Shown here: positions 15,316 to 23,163 of the stretch, one piece after another
Position numbering within the stretch: position 1 is the first letter of the stretch
Layout: each line of letters opens with the position of its first letter
Source of the DNA: Ruminococcaceae bacterium UBA6413
GTDB taxonomy: Bacteria; Bacillota; Clostridia; Oscillospirales; Ruminococcaceae
NCBI GenBank assembly: GCA_002437415.1
Contig: DJPL01000011.1
Coordinates: forward strand, 1-23,769
Length of the DNA: 23,769 nucleotides
Direction of reading: 5' to 3'
Made by a program: the position numbers and the translations under genes
The notes under the pieces: model-generated
What the model was told of the DNA's origin: nothing
Seen by the model: only the letters and a program-made list of their open reading frames with translations
Databases searched by the model: none

Positions 15316-16200
15316 ATGAAAGAGCAGGTACTTGCTGTCCAGCGAATGCAGGACTACATAGAAAAGAACAACACGGAGGAGATCAATCTATCCGATCTTG
15401 CGCGGATATCGATGTTTTCACCGTGGTATTCTTACAGGCTGTTTCGCGATGCACTTGGATTGACACCGACCGAATATATCCGCAAATATCGGCTCACACA
15501 GGCGGCAAAAGAGCTTCGCGGCGGTAATGTCAAGGTCATTGATGCAGCCTACAATGCCGGGTTTAACAATGTGGATACATTCACGCGGGCGTTTTATCGG
15601 GAATTCGGTATCAATCCGAGCGAATATATGAAAAATCCTGTCCCTGTTACGTTTTTCATTCCTTACGGCGTAAAATATCGTGAACTGAGAAAGGAGAATA
15701 TCGACGTGTCTAACATTCAACCGATATTTATACAGGTCGTCCGCAAACCGGAACGTCTGTGTATCATCAAGCTGGGTAAGCACGCAGAGGACTATTTTCC
15801 CTACTGTGAAGAAGTCAGCTGTGATGTGTGGGGCATTCTCATGAGTATGAAGTCGCTCTGCGGAGAGCCTGTTTCCATGTGGTTACCCGAGAAGTACAAA
15901 AAGCCTGACACTTCTACCTATGTGCAGGGAGTGGAGGTCGAAACCGATTATATGGGAATGATCCCCGAGGGCTTCGATATCATTCATCTGCCGGAAGCGG
16001 AATACCTGATATTTCAGGGTCAGCCTTTCCGTGAAGAGGATTATTGCGAAGCGATCCGTACCGTACAAGCGGCTATGAACAGCTATGACCCGTCCGTTAT
16101 CGGCTACCGCTGGGACGACGAGAACCCGCGTATTCAGCTCGAACCCCGCGGTCAGCGCGGATATATTGAGCTGCGGGCAGTCAGGAGGGTCCAAAAATGA
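15316..16200 (+). CDS. AraC-family regulator with C-terminal effector-binding (GyrI-like) domain
   Basis: A 294-aa protein. The AraC DNA-binding domain is N-terminal (residues about 8-110): first helix-turn-helix NLSDLARISMFSPWYSYRLFRDALGLTP, second DAAYNAGFNNVDTFTRAFYREFGINPSEY. The C-terminal half (about 135-290) has the pattern of GyrI-like/SOUL-type small-molecule-binding domains, with RLCIIKLGKHAEDYF and YLIFQGQPF. This architecture is typical of regulators of multidrug exporters that sense the drug itself. ATG 15316 is chosen over an earlier GTG-type frame start because of AAGGAG/GAGG upstream. Its stop overlaps the next ABC ATPase start (ATGA), so it most likely controls its own operon. 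Confidence 0.9.
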   Translation: MKEQVLAVQRMQDYIEKNNTEEINLSDLARISMFSPWYSYRLFRDALGLTPTEYIRKYRLTQAAKELRGGNVKVIDAAYNAGFNNVDTFTRAFYREFGINPSEYMKNPVPVTFFIPYGVKYRELRKENIDVSNIQPIFIQVVRKPERLCIIKLGKHAEDYFPYCEEVSCDVWGILMSMKSLCGEPVSMWLPEKYKKPDTSTYVQGVEVETDYMGMIPEGFDIIHLPEAEYLIFQGQPFREEDYCEAIRTVQAAMNSYDPSVIGYRWDDENPRIQLEPRGQRGYIELRAVRRVQK

Positions 16201-16919
16201 GTGAAGCTGTTTTTGTTAAAGGACTGACAAAAGCTTATGACGGGAAAACCGTAGTCGATCATCTGGATCTCTCGGTAAAGATCGGTACGGTATTCGGTCT
16301 GCTCGGTGCAAACGGTGCAGGAAAAAGCACCACTATCGAGTGTATGCTCGGCACAAAGCAAGCCGATAGCGGAACGGTCCGCCTGTTGGGACAAGACCCG
16401 AAGAAAAAGCGCCGCACGCTTTTTCAGCGTATCGGAGTACAGTTTCAGGAGGGCGACTATCAGAAAGAAATCAAGGTTTCCGAGCTTTGTGAGGAAACCG
16501 CAAGTCTTTACCGCAACCCTGCCGATTGGCGTAGGCTGTGTGAGCAATTCGGCATCGGCGATAAGTCAAACACACCGGTCAAAGGTCTGTCAGGCGGCGA
16601 ACGACAGCGACTGTTTATCGTTCTGGCGCTGATCCCTCAACCTGAGCTGGTATTCCTTGATGAACTTACCACCGGGCTTGATGCAAAAGCACGGCGTGGC
16701 GTATGGAAAACGCTTGAACATTTAAAAGAACAGGGGCTTACGATTTTTCTGACTTCTCACTTTATGGATGAAGTTGAGGCATTGTGTGATGAGATCTGTA
16801 TTTTGAAAAAGGGCACTGACGTTTTCCGCGGAACTGTCGCCGAGGCAAAACGACAGAGCAACTGCACCCGCTTTGAGGACGCTTATTTGAAGCTTTCGGA
16901 CGAGGAGGCAGATGTATGA
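16197..16919 (+). CDS. ABC transporter ATP-binding protein
   Basis: A 240-aa ATPase. Walker A GANGAGKS at residues 37-44, signature LSGGERQR at 131-138, Walker B LVFLDE with Asp155/Glu156 followed by Leu rather than the more usual Pro, and switch His188 in LTSHFMDEVE. VQFQEG (81-86) is the Q-loop. Length and features fit ABC-2 exporters of the drug type. The gene overlaps the AraC regulator by 4 nt at its start and the permease by 4 nt at its end, a fully coupled operon. Confidence 0.92.
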   Translation: MSEAVFVKGLTKAYDGKTVVDHLDLSVKIGTVFGLLGANGAGKSTTIECMLGTKQADSGTVRLLGQDPKKKRRTLFQRIGVQFQEGDYQKEIKVSELCEETASLYRNPADWRRLCEQFGIGDKSNTPVKGLSGGERQRLFIVLALIPQPELVFLDELTTGLDAKARRGVWKTLEHLKEQGLTIFLTSHFMDEVEALCDEICILKKGTDVFRGTVAEAKRQSNCTRFEDAYLKLSDEEADV

Positions 16920-17656
16920 AACGCTTTTTTACTTTTTTGAAAACGGAGCTGAAGCTCAGTCTGCGGGATATGAATATGGTGATTTTCGCCATAATAATGC
17001 CGCTTGTTATCTTTATCATTCTCGGCATCATTTACGGCACAAAGCCCGCATATGAGGGCGCCGACTATTCATTCATGGAACAGTCTTTCGGTGCGGTAAG
17101 CACAGTTGCCATCTGCGCAAGCGGACTTATGGGTCTGCCGCTGGCTGTATCGGGTTTGCGGGAGATGAAAATTCTCAAACGCCTGCGTGTCACGCCGGTC
17201 AGTCCGGTATTTATCCTGGGCGTTGAGCTCGCCATGTATACTGTCTACTGTGCCGTGTCCCTTGTGACGCTGTCGGTTGCGGCTCTTTTGTGGGGTGTGC
17301 GACTGCACGGCTCACTTCTCTCTTTCCTCGGAAGCTGGGCGCTTACCATGCTCTCAACACAGTCCATCGGCATGCTGGCAGGCGGCGTGGCTAAAAACAC
17401 CAAGCAGGCGAGCGTCATTGCCTCTATACTCTATTTTCCCATGCTGATCTTTTCCGGCACGACATTGCCGATCGAGGTCATGCCGACGGCAATGCAGAAG
17501 ATCGTAAGCTTCTTTCCACTGACGCAGGGACTTACGATGATGAAAAACACATTTTTAGGTATCGGCACAGAAAATATCCTGTTGCCGCTTTGTGTAATGG
17601 TTGGAGTTGCCGCGCTTTGCATCGTTCTCGCCGTTCGTTTCTTCCGTTGGGAATAA
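16916..17656 (+). CDS. ABC-2 type transporter permease
   Basis: A 246-aa membrane protein with six predicted transmembrane segments. It starts MKRFFTFLKTELKLSLRDMN, then a first hydrophobic segment, an extracellular loop (KPAYEGADYSFMEQS), and the ABC-2 coupling region GLREMKILKRLRVTPVSPVFIL at residues 81-102. The segment MLIFSGTTLPIEVMPTAMQKIVSFFPLTQ (about 178-206) is a hallmark of ABC2_membrane permeases. Partner of the preceding ATPase; together with the AraC sensor this looks like a self-regulated drug exporter. Ends the long plus-strand array. Confidence 0.92.
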   Translation: MKRFFTFLKTELKLSLRDMNMVIFAIIMPLVIFIILGIIYGTKPAYEGADYSFMEQSFGAVSTVAICASGLMGLPLAVSGLREMKILKRLRVTPVSPVFILGVELAMYTVYCAVSLVTLSVAALLWGVRLHGSLLSFLGSWALTMLSTQSIGMLAGGVAKNTKQASVIASILYFPMLIFSGTTLPIEVMPTAMQKIVSFFPLTQGLTMMKNTFLGIGTENILLPLCVMVGVAALCIVLAVRFFRWE

Positions 17657-17746
17657 GGCGCTATGTCTGAAATCGATTGGATAATAAGTGACGAACGCTA
17701 AGTCGTAGCGCGTATGAGCAGGTACAGCGATATCGGTATCAACAGA

Positions 17747-17824
17747 CCGTAAATTTCCAAAGTAAATTCCACTCTTATTCCTACTGTGGATCTTTCATTG
17801 GGAATTTACGGTTTTATGTTTTCC
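17747..17824 (+). terminator. Terminator of the AraC-ABC operon with two competing left arms
   Basis: CCGTAAATTTCC (17747-17758) pairs with GGAATTTACGG (17801-17811) with one bulge, and TTTTATGTTTT follows. A second copy, GTAAATTCC (17762-17770), pairs perfectly with the same right arm (17801-17809). The loop is long (about 30-42 nt). Confidence 0.6.
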
Positions 17825-17846
17825 TACCTGTAATTCGGATTTTCTA

Positions 17847-17875
17847 TTGAAAAATTATGTTTTGTATGCTATAAT
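17847..17875 (+). promoter_or_regulatory. Sigma-A promoter upstream of the 18042 membrane protein
   Basis: TTGAAA (17847-17852) and TATAAT (17870-17875) are separated by 17 nt. Initiation near 17882 would give a leader of about 160 nt before ATG 18042. Confidence 0.82.
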
Positions 17876-17893
17876 ATGACAGAACAATTACAG

Positions 17894-18016
17894 TCGCATT
17901 TTTCGAAAGTGCGAATATGGCGGATAATTTTAAAACAGCGCTGAATTTCTTACATATTAAGCGAAAGCTGCCGCAGTGCGGCTTTTTAAAAACATCATGG
18001 TTAGTGCTTTCTAACC
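17894..18016 (+). promoter_or_regulatory. Structured 5' leader with terminator-like hairpin
   Basis: Three hairpins follow the promoter: TCGCATTTT-TCG-AAAGTGCGA (17894-17914, one wobble), GCCGC-AGT-GCGGC followed by TTTTT (17970-17987), and GGTTAG-TGCTTT-CTAACC (17999-18016). The middle one has the form of an intrinsic terminator, so attenuation of the downstream gene is possible. I do not recognise a known riboswitch class. Confidence 0.5.
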
Positions 18017-18041
18017 TGTGCTGAACGGAGGATAGTTAAAG

Positions 18042-18764
18042 ATGAATATCGAAGAACTTAAAAAGTACAGAATTGACGCTCTGCTCGGTGCGCTCGGCGG
18101 GTTGCTGATGCTTGTAGGCGACCTTTGTCTGAGCGTTATCCCGGCAAGCTCCGGTGACAGCGGGCTGTTTACCAGAGAGGCGTATCTGAACGGCTCTTTT
18201 GAACCGTGGAGGCTTCCGCTGCTTATAGCAACCGGACTTTGCGGTATGGCGCTCGGCTTTTTCAGTGTGCGCGTGTCATATAGGCAAATACTGCCGCAGT
18301 ACCGCAAGACCCGCACCGTAGTTCTTGCGGGCGGTATTATCTATGTAGCCACAGCCGCCGCACTGCACCTGTTTATCGGCAGTCTTGTCGACTGGACAAG
18401 CGTATTGTCGCCGCTTCTCGGGCGGGAAGAAACAACAGCGCTGATACAGGCACAATACGGACGCATAATGCCGGCAATGTACTTTGCATATGCAGGCATG
18501 ATACTGTTAATTCTGCCAAACGCCTTTGCACTGCTTACAAAGAAAACCGTTATGCCGCGCCGAATGTTTGCGTTTCACATGATCGTTTTTCAGATCATAT
18601 TTGTGCTTATTCCCGATATACGTCAGGCGTTCGGTGCAGAAGTTTCAACATGGGATTTTATTTTCAGTCAGGGCTCAGGCAATGCGGCTTTGTGCATATG
18701 GATGCTAGTCAATGCATTCTGGGCGGGAAGTCAGATAAAAAAGCTAAAAGAAAGTGTGAAATGA
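18042..18764 (+). CDS. Multi-pass integral membrane protein of unknown function
   Basis: A 240-aa protein with about six hydrophobic segments: residues 12-34 (ALLGALGGLLMLVGDLCLSV), 58-78, 93-115, 143-166, 176-195 and 212-228. An external loop between the first two segments has IPASSGDSGLFTREAYLNGSFEPW. The overall shape, with a GD in the first helix and a WR before the second, recalls DUF4386/DUF6796-type Clostridial membrane proteins, but I cannot confirm the family. CGGAGGA precedes ATG 18042. It has its own promoter and structured leader, which suggests regulated expression apart from the upstream operon. Confidence 0.8.
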   Translation: MNIEELKKYRIDALLGALGGLLMLVGDLCLSVIPASSGDSGLFTREAYLNGSFEPWRLPLLIATGLCGMALGFFSVRVSYRQILPQYRKTRTVVLAGGIIYVATAAALHLFIGSLVDWTSVLSPLLGREETTALIQAQYGRIMPAMYFAYAGMILLILPNAFALLTKKTVMPRRMFAFHMIVFQIIFVLIPDIRQAFGAEVSTWDFIFSQGSGNAALCIWMLVNAFWAGSQIKKLKESVK

Positions 18765-18888
18765 TATGACCGAAAAGAATACAAGCTGTGTTATTTTACC
18801 ATGCGCAGTAACAGTGCTTCGCAAAAGCGAACCGAAAAAATAAATTCCGGAAAAAACGCAAAGAGGTTATTCGAAACGGAGGTACAAT

Positions 18889-19506
18889 ATGCTTGTTGAT
18901 AATATGAACGAAAGTACTGTTCACGATATCGGACACGCATTCGGATATTATGATTACGGCACGGAGCACGGGCTTATCGACGCATTCCCGAGCCGTGACG
19001 CTGTTGCGGCGTTCATATGCGGATATGTACGCATGGCGCTGATAAACGGAATGATGTACGCAACAAGCGAAAACGGCGAGGGGTATATTGCTTACAAGCT
19101 CCCGCGTCAGAAGACCCGCCTTAAATCCGTACTGCCTTTGGCAAAAGGACTGCTCGGCTCAATGAAGCTGAAGGAGCTTATCCGCTTTTCAAAGATCATG
19201 TCAAAGGGCGGCACTGGGCTTAGCAAACAGTTTGACAAGGCAAAGAAGCCGTATATCTATGTCGGTCTTGTCTGCGTGCGGGAGCAGTATCAGGGGCAGG
19301 GATATATGCGAAAAGTCATGGATATGGCGTTTTCGGAGGGTGAACGGCTCGGTGTGCCTGTGATCCTCGATACGGACGCAAGATCCAAGTGTGACAAATA
19401 TATGCATCTCGGTATGAAGCTTGCGGGTACGCGCCACTTTGGCGAGTATGGGGTGCTTTACGATTTGATAAAGTATCCGAGCTCTTATAAGTCGGAGAAA
19501 ATATAG
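18889..19506 (+). CDS. GNAT family N-acetyltransferase
   Basis: A 205-aa protein. The acetyl-CoA-binding motif A is VGLVCVREQYQGQGYMRKVM (residues 125-144), with the QGQGY loop in the place of the canonical R/QxxGxG. It is followed by a helix and by PVILDTDARSKCDKYMHLGMKLAGTR, the motif B region. The N-terminal 60 residues and an inserted basic helical stretch (KTRLKSVLPLAKGLLGSMKLKELIRF) may form the substrate side. GGAGGT lies 6 nt before ATG 18889. The substrate is unknown. The gene is followed by a strong terminator. Confidence 0.86.
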   Translation: MLVDNMNESTVHDIGHAFGYYDYGTEHGLIDAFPSRDAVAAFICGYVRMALINGMMYATSENGEGYIAYKLPRQKTRLKSVLPLAKGLLGSMKLKELIRFSKIMSKGGTGLSKQFDKAKKPYIYVGLVCVREQYQGQGYMRKVMDMAFSEGERLGVPVILDTDARSKCDKYMHLGMKLAGTRHFGEYGVLYDLIKYPSSYKSEKI

Positions 19507-19528
19507 ACAGCAAAAAAATGAAATATAA

Positions 19529-19564
19529 AAAGCCCATATCGGTCGGGAGACCGATATGGGCTTT
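19529..19564. terminator. Bidirectional terminator between convergent genes
   Basis: A perfect 16-bp stem pairs AAAGCCCATATCGGTC (19529-19544) with its complement (19549-19564), with loop GGGA. A-rich sequence lies on the left and T-rich on the right, so it can terminate both the plus-strand acetyltransferase gene and the minus-strand ABC operon ending at 19649. Confidence 0.92.
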
Positions 19565-19648
19565 ATTGCGTTATTTATTGTTTTATTTGCCGTCAGCGGC
19601 TTTTTTATTGAAGTAGTTTCCGACGGGCTTTGCCGAGGTTTAGCAATA

Positions 19649-21382
19649 TCAGACCTTCCAGCCTGCCGCCTGCTCACGTTCAACCACAAAGCGGCGGTAA
19701 AGTCCGTCTGTGGATACAAGCTCATCATGAGTACCCTGCTGAACGATCTCGCCGTGATCGACAACAAAGATGCAGTCGGCATTGCGCACAGTCTTGAGCC
19801 TGTGGGCTATCATAATTACCGTCTTATCGCAAGTCAGCTCAGAAACAGCCTCCATAAGCTCCTTTTCGTTCTCGGGGTCAACGTTTGCGGTCGCTTCATC
19901 GAGAATGATTATAGGCGCATCTTTCATTATCGCACGAGCGATGCAAATTCTCTGGCGTTCGCCGCCCGAGAGCGTTGCGCCGCCCTCGCCGATCATGGTA
20001 TCAAATCCGTCAGGCAGTGCCGTGATGAAGTCATAGCAACGGGCTTTTTTAGCCGCTTCTTTCACTTCGTCAAGCGAAGCATCGGGTCTGCCGAAGCGAA
20101 TGTTGTTAGCTATGGTGTCTGAAAAGAGATATGTCCGCTGGAACACGAACGAGAAATTTCTGATAAGACTGTCGTAGCTGTACTCCTTTACATTGCGTCC
20201 GCCAAGGCTCACACTGCCGCCCTGAACATCCCAGAAGCGCGCCATAAGATTGCAAAGCGTGGTCTTGCCCGAGCCTGACGGTCCGACAATTGCCACGGTG
20301 GTCTTTTCCGGAATGCTCAAGGAAATATCGTGTAAAATCGGCTTGCTGTCGTAGGAAAAGTCAACATTAGCAAGTGTGATATCCTTATGTTCGGGTACAA
20401 GCTCTTCGCCGTCAATATCCATGGGTTCTACACTCAGTATGGAATTTGCCTTGTCAACACCTATGTCGATAGAGCGGAAGAGCGATGAGAAGCTACCTGC
20501 GCTGTCAAGCTGCTCAAAGAGGATAAACGAGCAGATAAGCATCAGCAGGCAGTAAGAAAGCTCCATTGTGCCGTTAAAGTAGAATACCAGTGCGGCAACG
20601 CAGACAGCAATGCCTGTGAGCTTATTTATGACGAACTGTGCCAGCATATAAAGCACTGAGGGTATCTCAATACCGAAGGAGGCTTTTCGTGACTCCTCCA
20701 CGGCAGTATGGACCTGTGTTGCCGAGTCATGAACCAGATTGAAATTTTTGACCTCGGCAATACCCTGCACATATTCAAGAACCTTTGAAACAAGGCGCTC
20801 ATCGGCGTTGAATTTGCGCTGTGCGAGCGACTGCTCCGCCCTCTGCATAGCGGCATTGACAGCAAAGAAAAGAATCAGTCCCGCAAGAGTGATAAGTCCC
20901 ATGCGCGGGTCAAAAAAGGACATCATAACGGCGATAATGCCGGAGGTAAGAAATCCCCTCGTTGCGACCATAACTACACGGGTAGCGACATTCGCCATAT
21001 TCTCCATGGTATTGGTAGTAACTGAGGTCACCTCTCCGAGGCTGTTATCATTGAACCAGCCCATCGGCAGATACCGCAGATGCTCTGCGATCTCAATACG
21101 CTTATTTGCGCAGGCACGATAGCCCGCGCGGGTCTGGAGCATGGTGGACTTCATATTGATAGCGATAGTAACTATAAGCGAAACGACTATCACGCCTAGG
21201 CTAGTCCAGAGTGTAGTCATTGTGACATCGTTTTTCAAAAGCGCACTTATGACAATGGCGGCGGCGGGAATACGCATAGCGGAGCAAATCGCGCTGACAA
21301 CGCCTAGCCATATGGAGGCGATGAACATTTTGCGGTTTTCAGTACCGCAAAAAGCGAAAAACTTTTTCAGCGTCCTGAACAT
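19649..21382 (-). CDS. ABC half-transporter, membrane-ATPase fusion (second of a pair)
   Basis: A 577-aa protein with an N-terminal six-helix transmembrane domain (residues about 15-310) and a C-terminal ATPase. Walker A GPSGSGKT at 367-374, Q-loop FVFQRTYLF around 412-420, signature LSGGERQR at 471-478, Walker B IIILDEAT with Asp495/Glu496, D-loop NVDPENE and switch His527. All catalytic residues are present. The start at 21382 was chosen because GGGGAGG precedes it and it overlaps the stop of the upstream partner (TAATG); the longer frame to 21427 has no SD. With that partner it would form a heterodimer of the IrtAB/YbtPQ-like class, exporter-fold transporters of which some import siderophores. 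The substrate is not known. Confidence 0.92.
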   Translation of the reverse strand: MFRTLKKFFAFCGTENRKMFIASIWLGVVSAICSAMRIPAAAIVISALLKNDVTMTTLWTSLGVIVVSLIVTIAINMKSTMLQTRAGYRACANKRIEIAEHLRYLPMGWFNDNSLGEVTSVTTNTMENMANVATRVVMVATRGFLTSGIIAVMMSFFDPRMGLITLAGLILFFAVNAAMQRAEQSLAQRKFNADERLVSKVLEYVQGIAEVKNFNLVHDSATQVHTAVEESRKASFGIEIPSVLYMLAQFVINKLTGIAVCVAALVFYFNGTMELSYCLLMLICSFILFEQLDSAGSFSSLFRSIDIGVDKANSILSVEPMDIDGEELVPEHKDITLANVDFSYDSKPILHDISLSIPEKTTVAIVGPSGSGKTTLCNLMARFWDVQGGSVSLGGRNVKEYSYDSLIRNFSFVFQRTYLFSDTIANNIRFGRPDASLDEVKEAAKKARCYDFITALPDGFDTMIGEGGATLSGGERQRICIARAIMKDAPIIILDEATANVDPENEKELMEAVSELTCDKTVIMIAHRLKTVRNADCIFVVDHGEIVQQGTHDELVSTDGLYRRFVVEREQAAGWKV

Positions 21383-23142
21383 TACGCCACCTCCCCGTTG
21401 TCTTTTACGCTGATGTGGGCTTCCCACATAGTTTTATAAAGCGGACAGCTTTCGAGAAGCTCCTTTTGTGTACCTATAGCTTCGATCTGCCCTTTATTTA
21501 CAAAGATGATCCTGTCGGCATCGGCAATGGTAGAAAGTCTGTGTGCAATGACGATCAGCGTCTTGCCGCGCACAAGCCGTGCAAGTGCTGACTGGATAAC
21601 GGCTTCGTTTTCCGGGTCTGTGTAGGAGGTTGCCTCGTCAAGAATAACGATAGGCGCGTCCTTAAGCATAGCGCGGGCTATTGATATACGCTGTCGCTCA
21701 CCGCCGGAGAGATGTCCGCCGGAAGCGCCGCACATGGTCTGATAGCCGTCTTCAAGGCTCATAATAAACTCGTGACAGCCGCACTTCTTCGCCGCGTCAA
21801 TAACCTCTTCATCAGTTGCACCCTTCCTGCCCATACGGATATTGTCCATGACCGTAAGATCAAAGAGGTAGTTATCCTGTGATACATAGGCAATACGGTC
21901 GGTGCAGTCCTTCAGCGGCAGTGTGCGGATATCCACTCCGCCAAGCTCAACCGAGCCGTCCTTCACGTCCCAAAGAGAGGCGATCAGGCGGGCTATGGTG
22001 GATTTTCCGCTTCCCGACGGTCCGACAAGAGCGTTTACCGTTCCCGGCTCAATACGCAGGCTGACACCGTGCAATACCTCCTTGTCGCGGTAGGCAAAGC
22101 GGACGTTTTTAAGCTCAACGGAATTATCCTTAGGTAACTTTTCAGCCGTTTCGGGGCGATGCATATCCTCTTCGGACAGTATATCGGCAACCTCGCCGAC
22201 AATAGTAGTCACCTGCGCGATATCATCGGTATAGGAAAAGGCTGTGATAAGCGGCTGCATAACGCCGAACGAAAGAACAATGACGGTCAGGAAGGTTTCC
22301 GCAGAGAGTGTGCCGTTCATATAAAGCAGACAGCCTATCGGCAGGATACCGAGCAAGGTTGACGGGAATATCGCCATTCCCGCTACCTGTCCGAACAAAC
22401 TTCCGCGCATCCAGTCAATGAAGCAGTCCGCACCCTCCTTGGCGGCGGATACGAATTTAGCGTAGCCTGTTTTTGACTGACCGAAGGCTTTTATTACATC
22501 GATGCCGCCGATATACTCAATGGCGGTGTCATTGAGGGCTTTTGTCGAGGTCACGGTACGTCTGAACTTCTCGTTATATCCGCTGAACATAGACATAAAG
22601 CATATAATGCCGAGCGGCAGGACAATGAACATCGAAAGTCCCATGCGCCAGTCCTCAACGAACAGCAAAGCAAGCACCGCCAGTGCGCCGACAATATTGG
22701 AGGTCATTTCCGGTAGCAGGTGTGCAAGCGTCGTTTCAATTGAATCGACACGCTCCACAATGATGTTCTTATACGAACCCGAGGAGCGACCGAGCACCGT
22801 GCCGAGCGGCAGTGATGCCAGTTTGTCGAGCAGGCGGATACGGGTGTTGGCAAGCACATAAAATGTGGCGTGATGGGATAGAGAGGTAGACACGCTGTGC
22901 AGTACATAGCGCAACACCCAGCACAGTGCCATCCATGCACAAAGTATAAGACACTGTGACAACTCCGCTGTGCCGTTTACAAGCTCAGTGATTATTTCTA
23001 TAATGATAAAATAAGGGATAAGTGAGCAAGCGACACCGAGAAGTGCCGCGATAATGCTCAATGCATATTCGCCCCGCCTGCCTTTTGCAAGCTCTGCCAG
23101 CCATGAAGAGGCGGAGCGCTTTTGCTCAGAGGTGTTATTCAT
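21382..23142 (-). CDS. ABC half-transporter, membrane-ATPase fusion (first of a pair)
   Basis: A 586-aa protein, same architecture as its downstream partner. Transmembrane domain about 25-310; Walker A GPSGSGKS at 374-381, Q-loop YVSQDNYLF at 419-427, signature LSGGERQR at 478-485, Walker B IVILDEAT with Asp502/Glu503, D-loop SYTDPENE and switch His534. Both ATPase sites of the pair therefore look active. GGAGGA lies 7 nt before the ATG at 23142. The gene starts 21 nt after the MptD-like gene and its stop overlaps the next start. Context suggests one transport system with the S-component-like protein upstream. Confidence 0.92.
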   Translation of the reverse strand: MNNTSEQKRSASSWLAELAKGRRGEYALSIIAALLGVACSLIPYFIIIEIITELVNGTAELSQCLILCAWMALCWVLRYVLHSVSTSLSHHATFYVLANTRIRLLDKLASLPLGTVLGRSSGSYKNIIVERVDSIETTLAHLLPEMTSNIVGALAVLALLFVEDWRMGLSMFIVLPLGIICFMSMFSGYNEKFRRTVTSTKALNDTAIEYIGGIDVIKAFGQSKTGYAKFVSAAKEGADCFIDWMRGSLFGQVAGMAIFPSTLLGILPIGCLLYMNGTLSAETFLTVIVLSFGVMQPLITAFSYTDDIAQVTTIVGEVADILSEEDMHRPETAEKLPKDNSVELKNVRFAYRDKEVLHGVSLRIEPGTVNALVGPSGSGKSTIARLIASLWDVKDGSVELGGVDIRTLPLKDCTDRIAYVSQDNYLFDLTVMDNIRMGRKGATDEEVIDAAKKCGCHEFIMSLEDGYQTMCGASGGHLSGGERQRISIARAMLKDAPIVILDEATSYTDPENEAVIQSALARLVRGKTLIVIAHRLSTIADADRIIFVNKGQIEAIGTQKELLESCPLYKTMWEAHISVKDNGEVA

Positions 23143-23163
23143 AAATAGTTCCTCCGATATGTA

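Larger units (their letters stand above)
17657..18041 (+). other. 385-bp intergenic region with terminator, promoter and structured leader
   Basis: No gene is supported here. It contains a small hairpin CGCTA-AGTCG-TAGCG (17696-17710), a terminator (17747-17811), a consensus-like promoter (17847-17875) and three leader hairpins. A 12-codon frame beginning ATG at 17663 (MSEIDWIISDER) is too short to interpret. Confidence 0.7.

Noticed and set aside
18766..18843. A 25-codon frame between the membrane protein and GNAT genes
   Set aside because: No SD, no recognisable similarity, and a short length that is common by chance.
21383..21427. Fifteen-codon upstream extension of the second ABC half-transporter
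   Set aside because: It lies in the 3' end of the partner gene and has no SD; the ATG at 21382 has a strong SD and a coupled stop-start.
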